The position numbers were made by a program, and so were the translations under genes. This document shows, piece after piece, positions 26,634-35,768 of a stretch of DNA of 64,000 bases (the stretch's first letter is position 1; each line of letters starts with the position of its first letter). Source of the stretch: Pseudomonas sp. K2I15 (lineage in GTDB: Bacteria > Pseudomonadota > Gammaproteobacteria > Pseudomonadales > Pseudomonadaceae); NCBI RefSeq assembly GCF_002204795.1, contig NZ_NIXO01000017.1, forward strand, positions 1-64,000. Reading direction: 5' to 3'. The notes under the pieces are model-generated. The model did not search any database, was not told where the DNA came from, and saw nothing but the letters and a program-made list of their open reading frames with translations.

Positions 26634-28979
26634 TCAGAACGCGATGGACGTCTGCACATACAGCGTGCGCGGCTCACCGACGTATTTGCCTTTGTTGTTA
26701 TCGTCAAACGAGCGGGTGTAGTACTGCTTGTTGAAGATGTTTTTCACACCCACCGCCACGTTCAAGTCCGACAGCTGCGGGCCAAAGTCATACGCGGCGC
26801 GGCTGCTGAACAGCATGTAGCCAGGGATGCGTCCGGTGCTGCCGTCGGCGCTTTCAGCCTCGGTATTGGCATTGTCGGCGAACTGGCTGCTCTGGTAGCT
26901 GCTGTCCACATTCAACTTCCAGCGACCTTCGGTGTAGCCCACGCCCAGCGTGCCTTTGTGCTTGGAGGAGAAGGGCACGCGGTTGCCTTTGTTCGGGCCG
27001 TCTTCGCGGATGGTGGCGTCGACGTAGGCGTAGGTCGCGTACACATCAAAACCTGCGAGCGCCGGGCTTAAACCGTCGAGGGCATAGTTGATGCTGGACT
27101 CGATGCCCTGGTGACGGGTTTCGCCACGGGCGATCACGGTGTCGTTGGTCTGGTTGCTGTCGTACTGGTTGTCGAAGTTGATCAGGAACGCGCCGATCTC
27201 GGCCCGCAAGTTACCGTTGTCATAGCGCGTGCCGAGTTCCCAGGTACGGGCTTTTTCCGGTTTCACTTCGCCGCTGGTCACGCGGTTGGGCATCTGGCTG
27301 TACTGCACGCTGCCGAACGAGCCTTCGGTGTTGGCATACAGGTTCCAGTCGTCGGTCAGGTGGTAGAGCACGTTCAATGCCGGCAGGGCGGTGTTGTAGT
27401 CGCCCTTGTATTTGACGTTGCTGAGGTTGTTGGTCTGCTGGGACTCGATCATCTCGTAGCGGATGCCCGGGGTGATGGTCCACTTGCCGATATCAATCCG
27501 GTCATCGACGAAGAATGCATTGGCTTCGGTACTGCCCCGAGTGTCGCGGTCGTTGCGGCTGTCGGTGGTGGGCAGTTGCTGATTGGTCGCAATCGGCGTG
27601 CGGTAGCGCATTTCATGCCCGGCTTCGTTGATGTAGCGGTAGCCCACGCCCACTTCGTGGCTGGTTGGGCCGAGGTCGAAGCCTTGGGCGAAACGGGTTT
27701 CGAGGCCGCGCACCCAGTACTCGCGCGGCGACAGGGAAAGGAAGCTGCCCTGGTCCAGGTAACCACTGCGCAGGGTGGTGGTGAAGAAGCTGTTGACGGT
27801 GAATTCCCGGCGATCTTCCTGGTAGCGATAGCCCGCGTTGAACATCGTGCGGCGGCCCCAGAACTGGTCGTAGGGGCGGGTCGACTGATACGGGTCGGCC
27901 TTGTAGGCCGCAGTGCTCAAGCCACCGGGCATATCGGCCTTGCCTTCGTAGTACTGCGCCATGGCGTTGAAGCTGTTGGCGTCGTCCAGCTGGTATTTGC
28001 CCTTCAGGATCAGGTCGTCGATGCGGGTGTCGCTGTTTTCGCGCCAGTCACCGCCACGGGTGCCGGAATACAGGATCGCGCCGCCCAGGCCGTTGTCCGC
28101 TGTGCCGCCCGCCAGCAGGTTGCCGGTGGTCTTGAAGCCGTCGTGGCTGGAAGACGGGCTGGTTTCGGTCTGCAGGCCGCCTTTCACGGTTGGCGCATCG
28201 GGAATCGCGCGGGTGACGAAGTTGACGATGCCGCCGACGTTCTGCGGGCCATAACGCACCGCGCCGCCGCCACGTACCACGTCGACCGCGTCCATGTTGC
28301 CCATGCTGATGGGGGCGAACGACAACTGCGGCTGGCCATACGGCGCGAACGGTACCGGGATGCCGTCCATCAGCACCGTGGAGCGCGAGGCCAGGCGAGG
28401 ATTGAGCCCGCGGATGCCGAAGTTCAGCGCCATGTCGTGGCTGCCGGTGCCGTTGTTATCCGGGGCGTTGACCCCGGGAATGCGGTTGAGCACGTCGCGG
28501 GCCTGGGTGGCGCCTTGGCGTTCGAATTCTTCGCGGCGGATCACGTCCCGTGCGCCTGGGTGTTCGAAAACATTGGTTTGTGCCGCATCCCCCAGCCAGT
28601 CGCCGACGACATTAGAGGTGCCCAGTTCTAGGTTGGCCGGAGCATTCGCCGGTTGCAGGCTGAAGGCATTGTTGCCCTCGGCGCGGGCTTGCAGGCCGGT
28701 GCCTTTGAGCAGGGCGTTCAAACCTTCTTCGGCGGTGTAGTTGCCCGACAGGCCGTGGCTTTGCACGCCGGCGGTGACGTGCGAGCCAAACGAAATCAAT
28801 ACGCCGGCCTCACGGCCAAATTGATTCAACGCCGCTTCCAGTGAAGTAGGGGCGATACGGTAGGGCTTGGCGTCGGCCGCGATCACGTAGGGCACGGCGC
28901 TGAAACTGAGGCTGGCCCCCAGCAACAAGTGGCGCAGGGTGCGGGCGAGGGGCGTCAGGCGAGTCGGTTGCTGGGGCAT
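26634..28979 (-). CDS. fecA: TonB-dependent ferric dicitrate receptor
   Basis: A 781-residue outer-membrane receptor very similar to E. coli FecA along its whole length. A signal peptide (ending near AVPYVIAADA) is followed by an N-terminal STN signalling domain (YRIAPTSLEAALNQFG, to about 100), a plug domain with DVIRREEFERQGA and the FGIRGLNPRLASRSTVLMDG block, and a 22-strand barrel ending in ...SIAF. It imports ferric citrate and, through the STN domain, signals to FecR and FecI. The ATG at 28979 was chosen because the preceding 17 residues add nothing to the signal peptide and CAGGAC lies upstream. Confidence 0.95.
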   Translation of the reverse strand: MPQQPTRLTPLARTLRHLLLGASLSFSAVPYVIAADAKPYRIAPTSLEAALNQFGREAGVLISFGSHVTAGVQSHGLSGNYTAEEGLNALLKGTGLQARAEGNNAFSLQPANAPANLELGTSNVVGDWLGDAAQTNVFEHPGARDVIRREEFERQGATQARDVLNRIPGVNAPDNNGTGSHDMALNFGIRGLNPRLASRSTVLMDGIPVPFAPYGQPQLSFAPISMGNMDAVDVVRGGGAVRYGPQNVGGIVNFVTRAIPDAPTVKGGLQTETSPSSSHDGFKTTGNLLAGGTADNGLGGAILYSGTRGGDWRENSDTRIDDLILKGKYQLDDANSFNAMAQYYEGKADMPGGLSTAAYKADPYQSTRPYDQFWGRRTMFNAGYRYQEDRREFTVNSFFTTTLRSGYLDQGSFLSLSPREYWVRGLETRFAQGFDLGPTSHEVGVGYRYINEAGHEMRYRTPIATNQQLPTTDSRNDRDTRGSTEANAFFVDDRIDIGKWTITPGIRYEMIESQQTNNLSNVKYKGDYNTALPALNVLYHLTDDWNLYANTEGSFGSVQYSQMPNRVTSGEVKPEKARTWELGTRYDNGNLRAEIGAFLINFDNQYDSNQTNDTVIARGETRHQGIESSINYALDGLSPALAGFDVYATYAYVDATIREDGPNKGNRVPFSSKHKGTLGVGYTEGRWKLNVDSSYQSSQFADNANTEAESADGSTGRIPGYMLFSSRAAYDFGPQLSDLNVAVGVKNIFNKQYYTRSFDDNNKGKYVGEPRTLYVQTSIAF

Positions 28980-29069
28980 GAAGTGCGGTCCTGAGAAGGA
29001 AGGATCAAGGTGGCTTTCCTTCTCTGTCACGCGAGGGCTGGAAAACGGCTCACGGTTTTTGAAAATAAT

Positions 29070-30011
29070 TCAGGCACGGGCTTCGACGGTCACCCAGTAG
29101 CGGGTAAAACGCCTCACTTTGACAGGCAGGCTGACTTGCAGCAGGTCCAGGATTCGCTCGCTATCGTCCAGCGGGTAGCTGCCGGAAATCAGCAGGTTGG
29201 CCACTTGCGGGTCGCAGTTGAGCTGGCCGCGACGATAACGGCTCAGTTCGGCGAGGAAATCGTCCAGGCGCATGTGGGCCGCCACCAACATACCGTCGGC
29301 CCAGGCACCGCTGCCGGCGTCGGTGGGGCGGGCGGTGTCCCAGCCTTTGCGGGTGAAATTGACCTGGTGGGCGTTCTCGACGGTCAGCGGCAAGCCGTTG
29401 TAGGTGTTGGGCGTTACGTCGACATGCCCGTCAAACACCGCCAATTGCGTGTGATCGTTGAGTTGCCGCACGTTCAGCCGCGCCGCCTGGGCGCTGAGCA
29501 AGCCCTGTGTGGTGACGATCCGCAGCGGGGCGTTACCGGGTTTGGCGGTCAGCAGGATTTCGCCTTCGAGCAGGCGGATCAGGCGTTGCTGGCCGTCAAA
29601 ATGCACATCCACCGCACTGCCGGTGTTGAGCTGCAGCTGGCTGCCATCCGCCAACTGGAACTGGCGTCGCTGGCCGATGGGGCTGCGGTAGTCGGCGGTG
29701 AGCGGCGGCAATATATGTTGCTGGCGCAAACCCCAAGCCGCGGCCGACCCGGCGCCGAGAATCAGCAACAACTTCAGGGCCTGACGGCGACTGCTGGATT
29801 TCGGTGCATTCAAGGCGGCGTGGGCCAGCGGCGATGGCATGCCGCGCAACCGCTGGTTCACCCGCTGGATTTGCTCCCAGGCCCGCTGATGTTCGCTGTG
29901 GGCGTCCAGCCATTGTTGCCAGGCCGCCTGTTTGCGCGGGTTGAGCGGGCCCTGCTGCATTTCCATCAGCCAGCGCACCGCTTGTTCGGCGACCTGCGTA
30001 GAGAAACTCAT
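29070..30011 (-). CDS. fecR: FecR family anti-sigma/sigma regulator
   Basis: A 313-residue membrane regulator. The cytoplasmic N-terminus (AEQAVRWLMEMQQGPLNPRKQAAWQQWLDAHSEHQRAW) binds the sigma factor. One membrane segment at about 79-95 (ALKLLLILGAGSAAAWGL) is followed by a periplasmic FecR domain and a C-terminal region that contacts the receptor's STN domain. Its ATG overlaps the fecI stop by four bases, and fecA follows 90 bases later, giving the classical fecI-fecR-fecA order. Confidence 0.92.
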   Translation of the reverse strand: MSFSTQVAEQAVRWLMEMQQGPLNPRKQAAWQQWLDAHSEHQRAWEQIQRVNQRLRGMPSPLAHAALNAPKSSSRRQALKLLLILGAGSAAAWGLRQQHILPPLTADYRSPIGQRRQFQLADGSQLQLNTGSAVDVHFDGQQRLIRLLEGEILLTAKPGNAPLRIVTTQGLLSAQAARLNVRQLNDHTQLAVFDGHVDVTPNTYNGLPLTVENAHQVNFTRKGWDTARPTDAGSGAWADGMLVAAHMRLDDFLAELSRYRRGQLNCDPQVANLLISGSYPLDDSERILDLLQVSLPVKVRRFTRYWVTVEARA

Positions 30012-30496
30012 AAGGCGAAGTAGCAGCGCATCGCCGCTTTATTCAGGTGCCGCTTGACCGTGGCGATGGAGATGCCCAGTTCCGCGCCGATTTGCGCGTA
30101 GGTCAGGCCGTCGAGTTGGGACAGCAGGAACGCGCGTTTAACCAGGGGCGCCAAACCATCCAGCAATTGGTCCAGTTCCATCAGGGTTTGCAGGATGATC
30201 GCCCGCTCTTCCTCCGACGGCGCCACGTGCTCGGGCATTTGCGCCAGGGCGTCGAGGTAGGCGCGCTCCAGGTCCTGGCGGCGGTAATGGTTGAACAGCA
30301 CGCGCTTGGCGATGGTAGTGAGGAAGGCGCGGGGCTCGATCAGCGTCGGGGTTTCCCGTGCGGTGAGCACGCGGATGAAGGTGTCCTGGGCGAGGTCAGC
30401 AGCACTTTGCGGGCAGCCGAGCTTACGTCGCAACCAGCCGGTGAGCCAGTGGTGATGGTCGTGGTACAGGACTTCGACGGTGTTGGACGGCTGCAA
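30008..30496 (-). CDS. fecI: FecI family ECF sigma factor
   Basis: A sigma-70 ECF factor closely resembling E. coli FecI: region 2 (LYHDHHHWLTGWLRRKLG, then DLAQDTFIRVL) and region 4 (FLLSQLDGLTYAQIGAELGISIATVKRHL). No ATG is available. The TTG at 30496 was chosen because GGAG lies 8 bases upstream and it gives an N-terminus of family length (162 residues). A further in-frame TTG at 30583 would add 29 residues but lies very close to the Fur box. It should direct transcription of fecA in response to ferric citrate. Confidence 0.87.
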   Translation of the reverse strand: MQPSNTVEVLYHDHHHWLTGWLRRKLGCPQSAADLAQDTFIRVLTARETPTLIEPRAFLTTIAKRVLFNHYRRQDLERAYLDALAQMPEHVAPSEEERAIILQTLMELDQLLDGLAPLVKRAFLLSQLDGLTYAQIGAELGISIATVKRHLNKAAMRCYFAL

Positions 30497-30605
30497 CGCG
30501 AACACTCCGGCAGCATACGCACGCTTCAGAGAACAAGAATTGTTCGCATTGTAGGGCTCGAAAGCGGGTTCGGCAATTGGCAAGGATACGTTCTCTTTTG
30601 CTTAT

Positions 30606-30624
30606 GAGAATATTTATCATTAAT
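30606..30624. promoter_or_regulatory. Fur box between fecI and the DUF3649 operon
   Basis: Read on the minus strand, ATTAATGATAAATATTCTC matches the 19-base Fur consensus GATAATGATAATCATTATC at 14 positions. It lies between the divergent fecI and DUF3649 starts (32 bases from the latter), so iron-bound Fur could repress both directions. Confidence 0.75.
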
Positions 30625-30655
30625 ATTGCGCCCTGACGAACCTGGCGCCCTGTGC

Positions 30656-30958
30656 ATGAAACGCAAAACCTCACTTCCCGTTACCTACCGTCTTGCCGTG
30701 ACATCGCGCGTGCTGGCGGCTGTGGTCGGCGGTTATCTGCTGGCGTCGTTGGCCAGCGTATGCATGACGTTGTGGCTGCCCACCCGCCGCGCCGATGCAG
30801 TGATCAGCGGCATGCTGAGTTCGTTTGTGTTTTATCTGTTGGCGGTGATCTGGTGTTTTGCCTGCCGCACAGCCTGGCGCGCCTGGTTTGGCGTGTTGCT
30901 GCCCAGTGCGATTCTGGCCACGCTCGCCGGGTTGGCGTATTGGATGGCGCGCACATGA
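30656..30958 (+). CDS. DUF3649 domain-containing membrane protein
   Basis: A 100-residue inner-membrane protein with three hydrophobic segments (about 17-42, 48-70, 76-96). DUF3649 proteins occur in iron-uptake operons with PepSY and DUF3325 genes, exactly the order found here. The ATG at 30656 follows the shared Fur box by 32 bases. Its stop codon overlaps the ATG of the PepSY gene (ATGA), so translation is coupled. Function unknown; a helper role in handling siderophore or citrate iron at the inner membrane is inferred from context. Confidence 0.8.
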   Translation: MKRKTSLPVTYRLAVTSRVLAAVVGGYLLASLASVCMTLWLPTRRADAVISGMLSSFVFYLLAVIWCFACRTAWRAWFGVLLPSAILATLAGLAYWMART

Positions 30959-32505
30959 AAGAGGGTTTTCGTCAGGCCATGGCCTGGTTGCACACCTGGG
31001 CCGGGTTGATCTTTGGCTGGCTGCTGTTTGCGATTTTTCTGACGGGCACCTTGTCCTATTTCAAGGACGAAATTACCCACTGGATGCAGCCGGAAGTCCA
31101 GGCACACCCCCTCGACGATGCGCGCAGCCTGGCCGCCGCCCAAACGTATCTGCAGCAACAGGCGCCCAACGCCGCCCGCTGGTTTATCAACTTGCCAACC
31201 AGCCGTGAGCCGGGTTTGTCGGTGATGTGGCAAGACAAAGTCGACCCGGGCAAGCGCGGCAATTTCGTCGAAAAAATCATTGACCCCATCAGCGGCCAGC
31301 AGGTCCAGGCCCGGGAAAGCATGGGCGGCGAATTCTTCTACCGCTTCCACTTCCAGTTGCAAATGCCGTATCCGTGGGGCCGCTGGCTGTCGACCATCGC
31401 CGCGATGGTGATGTTTGTGGCGTTGATCAGCGGGATCATCACCCACAAGAAAATCTTCAAGGACTTCTTCACCTTCCGCCCGCGCAAGGGCCAGCGTTCG
31501 TGGCTCGACGGGCATAACGCAGTAGGTGTGCTGGTGTTGCCGTTCCACTTGATGATCACCTACAGCAGCCTGGTGATTTTCATGAGCATGGTGATGCCGG
31601 CGAGCATCCTCGCCTCTTACGGCAACGACACTCGTGCGTTCTTCAATGATGTGTTTCCGGCCACCGACAACGCGCCGGCCCTTGGTCAGCCGGGGCAGTT
31701 ATTGCCGCTGGGGCCCATGTACGAGCAGGCGCGCGGGCAATGGGCCGGTGGGCATGTCGGACGGCTGGTGGTGAATAATCCAAGCGATGCGAATGCTTCG
31801 GTCAACGTGTTCCGCGCCGGATCGGACCGAGTGGTGCACGACTTTGGCAGCACTGTCTCATTCAACGGCACCACCGGCGAGCTGCTGCGGGTCAGCGGCG
31901 AGCAATCCCTGCCGGCGGCCATTGGTGGCAGTTTCTACGGTTTGCACATGGGCCATTTCGCCGGGCCAGTGTTGCGCTGGCTGTATTTCATTTGCGGCCT
32001 GGCGGGCACGGCGATGATCGGCACCGGGTTGGTGATGTGGCTGGGCAAGCGTCAGCTCAAGCACGCCAAAACCGGTGTGATGCCGTTTGAACTGCGGCTG
32101 GTGGCAGTGCTGAACATCGCCAGCATGTCTGGCTTGATGATCGCCATCGCGGTGTTTTTCTGGGCCAACCGCGTGTTGCCTGCAAGCTTTGCCGGGCGGT
32201 CGGGCTGGGAAGTACAAGCCTTCTTTATTGCCTGGGGCTTGAGTGTTTTGCACGCCATCGTCCGCCAGGGTCGCCGTGGTTGGGTCGAGCAACTGAGCAT
32301 GGGCGCGCTGCTGTTTATCGGCGTGCCGGTGCTCAACGCGCTGACCACTACGCAGCACTTGGGTGTGTCCCTGGCTAACGGCGATTGGGCCATGGCCAGC
32401 GTCGACCTGACGTGCCTGGGCAGCGGCGTATTCCTCGCCTGGGCTGCCTGGAAAATGCAGCACCGCCGCGTCGCCCAGCCCAAGGCCGAGCGTGCCCGGC
32501 CGTGA
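30955..32505 (+). CDS. PepSY domain-containing inner-membrane protein (PiuB-like)
   Basis: A 516-residue PepSY-associated transmembrane protein. The first helix follows MAWLHTWAGLIFGWLLFAIFLTG, a family hallmark in which His may ligate haem or metal. Periplasmic PepSY regions lie at about 40-150 and 230-320 between membrane helices, with several C-terminal helices after 340. Related proteins act as inner-membrane reductases or helpers of ferric-siderophore use. The ATG at 30955 overlaps the upstream stop codon. It is the middle gene of DUF3649-PepSY-DUF3325. Reductase activity is inferred. Confidence 0.86.
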   Translation: MKEGFRQAMAWLHTWAGLIFGWLLFAIFLTGTLSYFKDEITHWMQPEVQAHPLDDARSLAAAQTYLQQQAPNAARWFINLPTSREPGLSVMWQDKVDPGKRGNFVEKIIDPISGQQVQARESMGGEFFYRFHFQLQMPYPWGRWLSTIAAMVMFVALISGIITHKKIFKDFFTFRPRKGQRSWLDGHNAVGVLVLPFHLMITYSSLVIFMSMVMPASILASYGNDTRAFFNDVFPATDNAPALGQPGQLLPLGPMYEQARGQWAGGHVGRLVVNNPSDANASVNVFRAGSDRVVHDFGSTVSFNGTTGELLRVSGEQSLPAAIGGSFYGLHMGHFAGPVLRWLYFICGLAGTAMIGTGLVMWLGKRQLKHAKTGVMPFELRLVAVLNIASMSGLMIAIAVFFWANRVLPASFAGRSGWEVQAFFIAWGLSVLHAIVRQGRRGWVEQLSMGALLFIGVPVLNALTTTQHLGVSLANGDWAMASVDLTCLGSGVFLAWAAWKMQHRRVAQPKAERARP

Positions 32506-32528
32506 CCCTCAAGGGTGAGGTGAACTGA

Positions 32529-32855
32529 ATGCTCCTGGCGCTGCTGATGTGTTACTCAGGGTTTACCGCGTTGTGCTTGTCCACGGACCGTCACCATGGC
32601 GAACTGCTGCGCAGTAAACCCGCGCCCCGTCGACGCCTGGGTTTGCGCGTGGGCGGTTGGCTGCTGTTGATTGTCTCGATCTGGCCGGCGGTGCTTGCGA
32701 CCGGTTGGAGCCAGGGCCTGGTGGAGTGGTGCGCAGTATTGATGCTCAGCGGGTTGTTGCTGGTGTTGCTGTTGCCGTATCGGCCAAGGCTGGCCTTGAT
32801 CCTGGCGGGTATTGGCCTGCTGGCCAGCCCGGTCGCAGCCTTCGCCACCCTTTGA
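32529..32855 (+). CDS. DUF3325 domain-containing membrane protein
   Basis: A 108-residue membrane protein with three hydrophobic stretches (about 1-16, 40-60, 66-104) and a basic loop (RSKPAPRRRLGLR) between the first two. DUF3325 is the usual third member of the DUF3649-PepSY iron-uptake operon. It starts 23 bases after the PepSY stop and ends 11 bases before the next sigma-factor gene, so all five downstream-directed genes may be one transcript. Function unknown. Confidence 0.8.
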   Translation: MLLALLMCYSGFTALCLSTDRHHGELLRSKPAPRRRLGLRVGGWLLLIVSIWPAVLATGWSQGLVEWCAVLMLSGLLLVLLLPYRPRLALILAGIGLLASPVAAFATL

Positions 32856-32866
32856 GCTCACCCTTG

Positions 32867-33427
32867 ATGATCATCACGCCTCCCGAATCCAAAGAGCAGC
32901 ATGCAGACGCGGCAGGCGGGCGGGCGCATTTTCTGCAGGTGTTCCTGTCCCAGCGTTCGCAGATGGAGGCGTTAGTCAGCCGCCGCGTGGGTTGCCGTGC
33001 GACGGCGGCGGACCTGGTGCAGGATTTGTTCCTGCGCTTCTGGCGCCGGCCGCTGGTGCAGGTCGAAGAACTCAGCACCTATTTGCTGCGCTGCGCCGGC
33101 AATATCGCCATCGACCACCTGCGCAGCGAAGGCGCCCGGGTGCGCAGCAGCGAAGGCTGGCTGCCGGAACAGCAGGATAACCAGGGCTCCGAGCCCCAGG
33201 CCGCACTGGAGGCGGGCAATGATCTGCGCCATGTCGAAGCGGCCTTGCGCAGCCTGCCGGAGCGCACCCGGCAGATTTTCCTGCTCAACCGCATCCATGG
33301 CCGCAAGTATGCGGAAATCGCCAAGGCCATGGGCCTGTCCCAAAGCGCCGTGGAAAAACATATGATGCGTGCCCTCGAAGCCTGCAAGGCCAGCCTTCGT
33401 GAACCATCGCCAAGGAAAGCTCCGTGA
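32867..33427 (+). CDS. FecI-like ECF sigma factor (second copy)
   Basis: A 186-residue ECF sigma factor of the iron-starvation group: region 2 (FLSQRSQMEALVSRRVGCRATAADLVQDLFLRFW) and region 4 (FLLNRIHGRKYAEIAKAMGLSQSAVEKHMMRAL). The ATG at 32867 gives a typical length. It differs clearly from the upstream fecI and is of the subgroup that pairs with FecR for siderophore receptors. The FecR gene begins on its last codon (GTGA overlap). No TonB-dependent receptor follows, which is unusual. Confidence 0.88.
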   Translation: MIITPPESKEQHADAAGGRAHFLQVFLSQRSQMEALVSRRVGCRATAADLVQDLFLRFWRRPLVQVEELSTYLLRCAGNIAIDHLRSEGARVRSSEGWLPEQQDNQGSEPQAALEAGNDLRHVEAALRSLPERTRQIFLLNRIHGRKYAEIAKAMGLSQSAVEKHMMRALEACKASLREPSPRKAP

Positions 33428-34413
33428 ACGCCACCGCCCGCGTCACCCCGACGCCCGACCAGGAACAGGCCGCATTGGCCTGGCTGAGCCTGTTGCACGA
33501 CCAGCCCAGCAGTGGCGACCAGGCCACCTTCAGTCACTGGCTGCGAGCCGACCCGGCGCATGTCGAGGCCTACGCCCAGGCTCAGGTGCTGTGGGAATTG
33601 AGTGAAGTGCCGGCGAGAAAGTTGGCAGACGAGGAGGCCCTGGCGTTGCAGGGCTACTTGACCGCGATGAACACCTCGAAGCGTTCCAGTGTGCGGCGCT
33701 GGTCCGGCGCGTTGGCCATGGCCGCCTGCCTGATTGTGATGATCTCGATGGGGGCCGGGTGGCAGCCGTCGCGCTGGGTCGATGATTTCGGTGCTGATTA
33801 CGTCACCGCGCCGGGCGAGGTGAAGACCGTCACCCTGGCCGACCAAAGCCAGGTCACCCTGGATACCGACAGCGCCATCGCCGTGGACTTCAAGCATGGC
33901 GAGCGCCATATCCAGCTGCGCCGTGGCGCCGGGTTTTTCAGCGTGACCCACACGGGTGAGTCGTTTGTGGTTGAGGCCGGCAGTGGCGAAGCGCGGGTGC
34001 TGGGCACGCAGTTTGAAGTGCGCTTGCAGCCGGCGGGCGCCCAGGTGACGGTGTTGTCCGGCCGGGTTGGCGTCACGCCGTCCAAGTATGGCCAGCAACA
34101 AATTTTGACGGCGGGCCAGCAAGTGGCCTACGCCGACGGTGTCTCCGATGAACTGCACGCGGTCGACAGCGAGTTGCGCCTGGCCTGGCGCGACGGCTGG
34201 CTCAACTACTACAAGGCCCCGCTGGCCGATGTGGTGCAAGACCTCGGCCGCTACTATCCCGGGCGCATCCTGCTGCTCAACGACGACCTCGCCGCCAGGC
34301 GGGTCAGCGGCAGTTTCCCGAGCAAGGATCCCCAAGCAGTGCTCAATGCATTGCAAGCGGTACTTGGGTTTGAGCAACACAACGTCTTCGGGCACATGAT
34401 CGTGGTGCGCTGA
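33424..34413 (+). CDS. FecR domain-containing sigma regulator (second copy)
   Basis: A 329-residue FecR protein: N-terminal DUF4880-type cytoplasmic region (ALAWLSLLHDQPSSGDQATFSHWLRADPAHVEAY), one membrane helix at about 93-112, a periplasmic FecR domain (the APGEVKTVTLADQSQVTLD region), and a C-terminal STN-like domain (YYPGRILLLNDDLAARRVSGSF). The GTG start overlaps the sigma-factor stop. Its partner receptor should be an outer-membrane protein with an STN extension, but the next gene is a convergent glutaredoxin; fecA next door already has its own FecR. Confidence 0.88.
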   Translation: MNATARVTPTPDQEQAALAWLSLLHDQPSSGDQATFSHWLRADPAHVEAYAQAQVLWELSEVPARKLADEEALALQGYLTAMNTSKRSSVRRWSGALAMAACLIVMISMGAGWQPSRWVDDFGADYVTAPGEVKTVTLADQSQVTLDTDSAIAVDFKHGERHIQLRRGAGFFSVTHTGESFVVEAGSGEARVLGTQFEVRLQPAGAQVTVLSGRVGVTPSKYGQQQILTAGQQVAYADGVSDELHAVDSELRLAWRDGWLNYYKAPLADVVQDLGRYYPGRILLLNDDLAARRVSGSFPSKDPQAVLNALQAVLGFEQHNVFGHMIVVR

Positions 34414-34764
34414 TTACTTCAGCGCCGCCATGATCGCTTCCGGGTTGTAGTCCCGAATCAGCGTGCCGTTTACGTCCACGAACGGAATCCCGCCGCCCCC
34501 CAGCGCCTCATACGCCTTGCGCGCCTGGGCGTCCTTGTCGATATCAAACTCCCGGTAGGGAATCCCTTTCGAATCCAGAAAGCGCCGGGTCTGCTTGCAG
34601 TAGCCGCACCACTCGGTGGAATACAGCACCACACGCGCCGAGGCCTGGGTCTGCTGCGGCACCACCTGCGAGGGGTTGAACAGCCGCTCGATCTTGCCCC
34701 AGTTCTGGAAAACCACCACCACCAGCAACACCAGCAGGACTTTCTTCAGAACCCCGCCCAGCAT
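34414..34764 (-). CDS. Membrane-anchored glutaredoxin family protein
   Basis: A 116-residue protein with an N-terminal membrane segment (LKKVLLVLLVVVVFQNW, about 6-22), a short linker and a glutaredoxin domain whose redox motif is CGYC at residues 53-56. The conserved IPYREFDIDKD and GGGGIPFVDVNG segments follow. The orientation of the domain across the membrane cannot be decided from sequence. Its ATG overlaps the yejK stop (TGATG), indicating co-translation. Substrate unknown. Confidence 0.83.
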   Translation of the reverse strand: MLGGVLKKVLLVLLVVVVFQNWGKIERLFNPSQVVPQQTQASARVVLYSTEWCGYCKQTRRFLDSKGIPYREFDIDKDAQARKAYEALGGGGIPFVDVNGTLIRDYNPEAIMAALK

Positions 34765-35768
34765 CAGTTGCGACGCTTGAGCTGGTCGGTCAACTGGGTC
34801 GGCAGGCCCTTGATGATCAAGGTGCCGGCGGCTTCGTCGTATTCGATCTTGTCGCCCAACAGGTGCGCTTCAAAGCTGATGGACAAGCCTTCGGCGCGGC
34901 CGGTGAAGCGACGGAATTGGTTCAGGGTGCGTTTATCCGCCGGAATTTCCGGCGACAGGCCGTAGTCCTTGTTGCGGATGTGGTCGTAGAAGGCTTTAGG
35001 CCGCTCTTCATCGATCAGCCCCGACAGCTCTTCCAGGCCCATCGGCTCGCCGAGTTTGGCCTGGCTGCTGGCGTAGTCCACCAGGGTCTTGGTTTTCTCG
35101 CGGGCGGACTCGTCCGGCAGGTCTTCGCTTTCGACGAAGTCACTGAAGGCCTTGAGCAGGGTGCGGGTCTCGCCCGGGCCATCGACGCCTTCCTGGCAGC
35201 CGATAAAGTCGCGGAAGTACTCCGAGACCTTCTTGCCGTTCTTGCCCTTGATAAACGAGATGTACTGCTTGGACTGCTTGTTGTTCTGCCACTCGGAGAC
35301 GTTGATCCGCGCAGCGAGGTGCAACTGGCCCAGGTCCAGGTGGCGCGAAGGGGTCACGTCCAGTTGATCGGTCACGGCCACGCCTTCGCTGTGGTGCAGC
35401 AGGGCAATCGCCAGGTAATCGGTCATACCCTGTTGATAGTGGGCAAACAGCACGTGGCCGCCGGTGGAGAGGTTGGACTCCTCCATCAGCTTTTGCAGGT
35501 GTTCCACCGCGATGCGGCTGAAGGCGGTGAAATCCTTGCCGCCGTCGAAATATTCCTTCAACCAGCCGCTGAACGGGTGCGCGCCGGACTCGGCATGGAA
35601 AAAGCCCCAGGCCTTGCCTTGTTTGGCGTTATAGCTCTCGTTGAGGTCGGCAAGCATGTTCTCGATCGCGGCCGACTCGGCGAGCTCGGAGTCGCGGGCG
35701 TGCAGAACTGCGGGTGTGCCGTCGGGTTTTTTGTCGATCAGGTGGACGATGCAATGACGGATCGGCAT
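34764..35768 (-). CDS. yejK: Nucleoid-associated protein YejK
   Basis: A 334-residue protein matching E. coli YejK/NdpA (335 residues) along its length: [20 protein letters not shown] start, the [14 protein letters not shown] region, and the [17 protein letters not shown] central segment. It is a soluble nucleoid-associated protein of poorly defined role. The ATG at 35768 fits the family N-terminus; the open frame continues 21 codons upstream without conservation. It is divergent from the HU gene and followed by the overlapping glutaredoxin gene. Confidence 0.93.
   Translation of the reverse strand: MPIRHCIVHLIDKKPDGTPAVLHARDSELAESAAIENMLADLNESYNAKQGKAWGFFHAESGAHPFSGWLKEYFDGGKDFTAFSRIAVEHLQKLMEESNLSTGGHVLFAHYQQGMTDYLAIALLHHSEGVAVTDQLDVTPSRHLDLGQLHLAARINVSEWQNNKQSKQYISFIKGKNGKKVSEYFRDFIGCQEGVDGPGETRTLLKAFSDFVESEDLPDESAREKTKTLVDYASSQAKLGEPMGLEELSGLIDEERPKAFYDHIRNKDYGLSPEIPADKRTLNQFRRFTGRAEGLSISFEAHLLGDKIEYDEAAGTLIIKGLPTQLTDQLKRRN

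Noticed and set aside
27111..28631. Plus-strand open frame of about 500 codons opposite fecA
   Set aside because: Antisense to a receptor that aligns throughout with FecA; valine/alanine-rich shadow composition.
28980..29069. FecI-dependent promoter for fecA in the fecR-fecA gap
   Set aside because: A GGAAA-like -35 with a matching -10 could not be placed convincingly, so no site was called.
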